Below, piece by piece: positions 60,690-64,000 of a stretch of DNA of 64,000 nt (its first letter is position 1; each line of letters opens with the position of its first letter). The notes beneath the pieces were generated by a model. The model saw nothing but the letters and a program-made list of their open reading frames with translations. It had not been told where the DNA came from and did not search any database. Origin of the DNA: Gordionus sp. m RMFG-2023 (Eukaryota; Nematomorpha; Gordioida; Chordodea; Parachordodidae); NCBI RefSeq assembly GCF_954871325.1, contig NC_088776.1, positions 11,656,052 to 11,720,051 of the forward strand, given 5' to 3'. The translations under genes were made by a program, and so were the position numbers.

Positions 60690-60995
60690 TAAAATTGTCC
60701 TCGACCCACCATAATGTAATTAACTTTCACTGTAGTTCTTGGGTATAGGCTCTCTTTTTGTCCCACTCCCTTTTAAATAAGCCTATAGAGGTTTAAGTAA
60801 TATTTTTCGAAATGTTGCACCTACAAGTACGTGCGGCTTACCCACAAAAGTGTGGAGGGCTCCTCATATTTTGACTTTTATACCCAGATTAAATTGATCC
60901 AATTAGATGGAAATGAGGAAAACCTAACCTAGCTCTGTTGCATTTCAACACTAGAGGGCATAAGCGCTATATATCACGTATCACGTAATTTCCCG
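60690..60995 (+). repeat. Tail-like dispersed repeat, copy 3, downstream of the LINE
   Basis: CACCTACAAGTACGTGCGGC, TTACCCACAAAAGTGTGGAG, ACCTAGCTCTGTTGCATTTC and ATCACGTATCACGTAATTT match the copies at 16100-16330 and 43275-43520. It starts about 200 bp after the reverse-transcriptase stop and may be that element's 3' untranslated tail. Confidence 0.65.
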
Positions 60996-61423
60996 TCTAC
61001 ACAATTTCACAATATTTTTTTAAATTATTAAATTATAAATATTTTTAATTAAATCAATTTTACAATCTAATTTTTACAATCTATATAAATTTTTTAAGTT
61101 AGATGCCAAGCAATAAAATATGTTACAAGGTAATATGTTTGCATACAGGGTACCTCCAAAAAAATTAGAAAAGATAAAATTAATTTACATTACAAAATAA
61201 GACATCCTCATAGTGAAGTAAAGTTTGAGGTTATAGCTATTAAAAAAGATAATATATGGAGCAATATTGGTCTAAATACAAATACAAAATAACAAATGGA
61301 ATCAATACCCAATTTTAAAAAAATAAATCAATTGCAACATATTTTCAAAAGGTTAAACTATTTTCTAATTTTAAAACATTCTTATATCACATGTAAATAT
61401 ATTATGTAATTTATTTATTTCAC

Positions 61424-62190
61424 TGTTAGATGATGAGACCCAGGTTTTATAATTTTTAATCATTTATTTTTTTTATAAATCAAAATCATTTTCTAAATTT
61501 ATAATTAATAGCAATCTCATTTAGATGCCCCCTATCCAGAAATTTTACCATTGTTAGATGATGAAGCCCAGGTTTTATAATTTTTAAATATGATTCTTTT
61601 ATAAATCAAGATCATTTTCTATATTTATAATTAATAGCAATCTCATTTAGATGCCCCCTATCCAGAAATTATACCATTGTTAGATGAAGCACAGGTTTTA
61701 AAATTTTTAAATATGATTCTTTTATAAATCAAGATCATTTTCTATGTCCATTTAGATGCCCCCTATCCAGAAATTATACCATTGTTAGATGATAAAGCCC
61801 AGGTTATATATTTTAAATATGATTATTTTAATAAATCAAGATCATTTTCTATATTTATAATTAATAGCAATCTCATTTAGATGCCCCCTATCCATAAATT
61901 ATACCATTGTTAGATGAAGCACAGGTTTTATAATTTTTAAATATGATTCTTTTATAAATCAAGATCATTTTCTATATTTATAATTAATAGCAATCCCATT
62001 TAGATGCCCCCTATCCAGAAATTATACCATTGTTAGATGATAAAGCCCAGGTTATATATTTTAAATATGATTATTTTAATAAATCAAGATCATTTTCTAT
62101 ATTTATAATTAATAGCAATCTCATTTAGATGTCCCTATTCAGAAATTATATCATTGTTAGATGATGAAGCCCAGGTTTTATAATTTTTAA
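61424..62190 (+). repeat. Tandem repeat, unit about 125 bp, seven units
   Basis: The block TTAGATGATGAAGCCCAGGT or a variant recurs at about 61430, 61554, 61680, 61786, 61907, 62032 and 62157. TAGATGCCCCCTATCCAGAA recurs between them. One unit is about 20 bp shorter because it lacks an internal ATTTATAATTAATAGCAAT segment. Variants GAAGCACAGG and GATAAAGCCCAGG alternate through the middle of the array. Confidence 0.9.
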
Positions 62191-62344
62191 CTATAATTTT
62201 TTTTAAAATATATATGAAACATAATATTTTTAAATTTATAATATAAAATTTATAAGTTTTAATAGTTTGTCTGTAGAATGTTAATTAAATTTCTCTTCAA
62301 AATATAGCAAATGGAAAATATAGCCAATAGTTTTATTTTGGGTG

Positions 62345-64000
62345 TGACTAAAATACGCGTCCCCGGAAACTACGCGTCCCCGGAAACTACGCGTCCCCGA
62401 TCAAAGGGGTTTAATTTATATAATATTATTTAAAAATCTTATTTAGCTTCATAAAATAAGTTAAAAAATGTTTTTTATGATTTAAAAAAAAAATGATATC
62501 TTAGTAAAATTTTTTAAAAATTATTTTTTTACATGAAAAAACTACGCGTCCCCGGTCAAGATACAGTTTTTCAAAAAAAATAAAAGCATATTCATATTTA
62601 GCTCATTAAATGGATACAGAAAATGTTTTTTTTTATTTAAAAAAAAAGTGGTAACTTAGTAAAATTTTATAAAAACTAATTTTTTACATGAAAAAACTAC
62701 GCGTCCCTACGCGTCCCCTATCAAGATACAGTTTTTTTTATAAAATAAAAGCAGATTCATATTTAGCTTATTAAATGGATACAGAAAATGTTTTTTTTGA
62801 TTTAAAAAAGAAGTGTTAACTTAGTAAAATTTTGAAAAAACACTCATTTTTTTCATTTTTGACTAAAATACGCGTCCCCGGTCAAGATAGATTATTTTTA
62901 TAAAAATAAATATAGAATCGAGTATAGTTTTTCATGGAGATTCCGAAAATGGTATTAAGAAATTTTTTTTGACTAAACTATGCGTCCCCGGTCAAGATAC
63001 AATTTTTTTTAAAAATAAAAGCAGATTCATATTTAGCTCATTAAATGGATACAGAAAATGTTTTTATTTATTTAAAAAAGAACTGTTAACTTAGTAAAAT
63101 TTTGAAAAAACACTTTTTTTTTTCATTTTTTGACTAAACTACGCGTCCCTACGCGTCCCCGTTTTTCGAAAATTAATTTAAAAAAAAAAAAATTCTTAAT
63201 ACCATTTTCGTTATCTCCATGAAAAACTATACACGATTCTATATTCATTTTTATAAAAATAATCTATCTTGACCGGGGACGCGTATTTTAGTCAAAAAAT
63301 GAAAAAAATGAGTGTTTTTTCAAAATTTTACTAAGTTAACACTTCTTTTTTAAATCAAAAAAACATTTTCTGTATCCATTTAATGAGCTAAACATGAATC
63401 TGCTTTTATTTTTAAAAAAAAATTGTATCTTGACCGGGGACGCGTACTTTAGTCAAAAATAAATTTTTTCGAAAATTAATTTTTTTTTAAAAAAAATTTC
63501 TTAATACCATTCTCGGAATCTCCTTGAAAATCTATATACGATTCTATATTCATTTTTATAAAAATAATCTATCTTGACTGGGGACGCGTAGGGACGCGTA
63601 TTTTAGTCAAAAAATTAAAAAAGAAGTGTTTTTTCAAAATTTTACTAAATTAACACTTCTTTTTTAAATAAAAAAAAAACATTTTCTGTATCCATTTAAT
63701 GAGCTAAATATGAATCTGCTTTTATTTTCTAAAAAAAACTCTATCTAGATAGGGGACGCGTAGGGACGCATAGTTTTTTCATGTAAAAAATTAGTTTTTA
63801 TAAAATTTTACTAAGTTACCACTTTTTTTTAAAATAAAACAAAACATTTTCTGTATCCATTTAATGAGCTAAATATGAATATGCTTTTATTTTTTTAAAA
63901 AAACTGTATCTTGACCGGGGACGCGTAGTTTTTTTTTAAAAAAATAAATTTTAAAAAAATTTTACTAAGTTCACACTTTTTTTTAAATCATAAAAAACAT
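62345..64000. repeat. Satellite with ACGCGTCCCCGG boxes, inverted about its middle
   Basis: Units of about 105-170 bp each start with ACTACGCGTCCCCGGTCAAG or a variant and continue with TTAGCTCATTAAATGGATAC and TTAACTTAGTAAAATTTT. Forward boxes occur at about 62352, 62537, 62697, 62868, 62974 and 63136. Reverse boxes (GACCGGGGACGCGTA) occur at about 63260, 63430, 63574, 63749 and 63911. Several boxes are doubled (ACGCGTCCCTACGCGTCCCC). The array continues beyond the window edge. No coding capacity. Confidence 0.9.

Noticed and set aside
61424-62190. CRISPR array
   Set aside because: The repeat is tandem with no unique spacers, units are about 125 bp, and the context is a eukaryotic genome.

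Overview
This window is A+T-rich nuclear DNA from an animal. It holds four recognisable host genes, and most of the rest is decaying transposable elements. The host genes have animal-type content: an ARMC5-like CUL3 adaptor, the cap scavenger DcpS, an SLC18B1-like vesicular transporter, and a PTPN12/18/22-like tyrosine phosphatase. I rebuilt three of them by hand from GT-AG junctions with closed reading phase. Introns come in two size classes: 36-62 bp (DcpS and the 5' half of ARMC5) and 0.17-2.6 kb (SLC18B1 and one ARMC5 intron), the latter often holding transposons. No species can be named; tiny introns beside heavy transposon load would fit a derived small-genome animal that has been invaded by elements. 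I saw no rRNA, tRNA, CRISPR array or bacterial operon.

Layout. 0-4 kb: relic of an animal transposon protein, interrupted by a 2.0 kb hAT element with its 8-bp target duplication. 4.2-10.5 kb, minus: ARMC5-like gene of about 1280 codons; its 2.2 kb intron holds two more copies of the first relic. 10.6-11.8 kb: complete hAT element in the ARMC5 upstream region. 12.2-13.2 kb: broken reverse-transcriptase C-terminus. 13-19.5 kb: relic repeats and a hAT pseudogene. 19.6-20.6 kb, minus: DcpS (four exons, 295 codons). 21-31 kb: no convincing gene; a fold-back hAT MITE, a 1.6 kb element with CAGTGGCGTAG-type ends, and copies of a G-rich dispersed repeat. 31.2-45.1 kb, plus: SLC18B1-like transporter, 13 exons, 447 codons, with four hAT-type insertions and one retrotransposon-tail-like repeat in its introns. 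45-50 kb: repeats and a reverse-transcriptase fragment. 50.5-52.1 kb, plus: uninterrupted tyrosine phosphatase gene. 53.7-54.5 kb, minus: best-preserved reverse-transcriptase C-terminus. 56-61 kb: G-rich repeat, hAT pseudogene, RTE-like LINE pseudogene. 61.4-62.2 kb: about 125-bp tandem repeat. 62.3-64 kb: satellite carrying ACGCGTCCCC boxes whose unit orientation flips in the middle.

The host genes share no obvious pathway: they cover RNA polymerase II subunit turnover, cap-dinucleotide clearance, vesicle transport and phosphotyrosine signalling. What unifies the window is its history of hAT-superfamily transposition: at least ten hAT-type elements or relics, four of them with an exact 8-bp target duplication and a fifth matching at 7 of 8.
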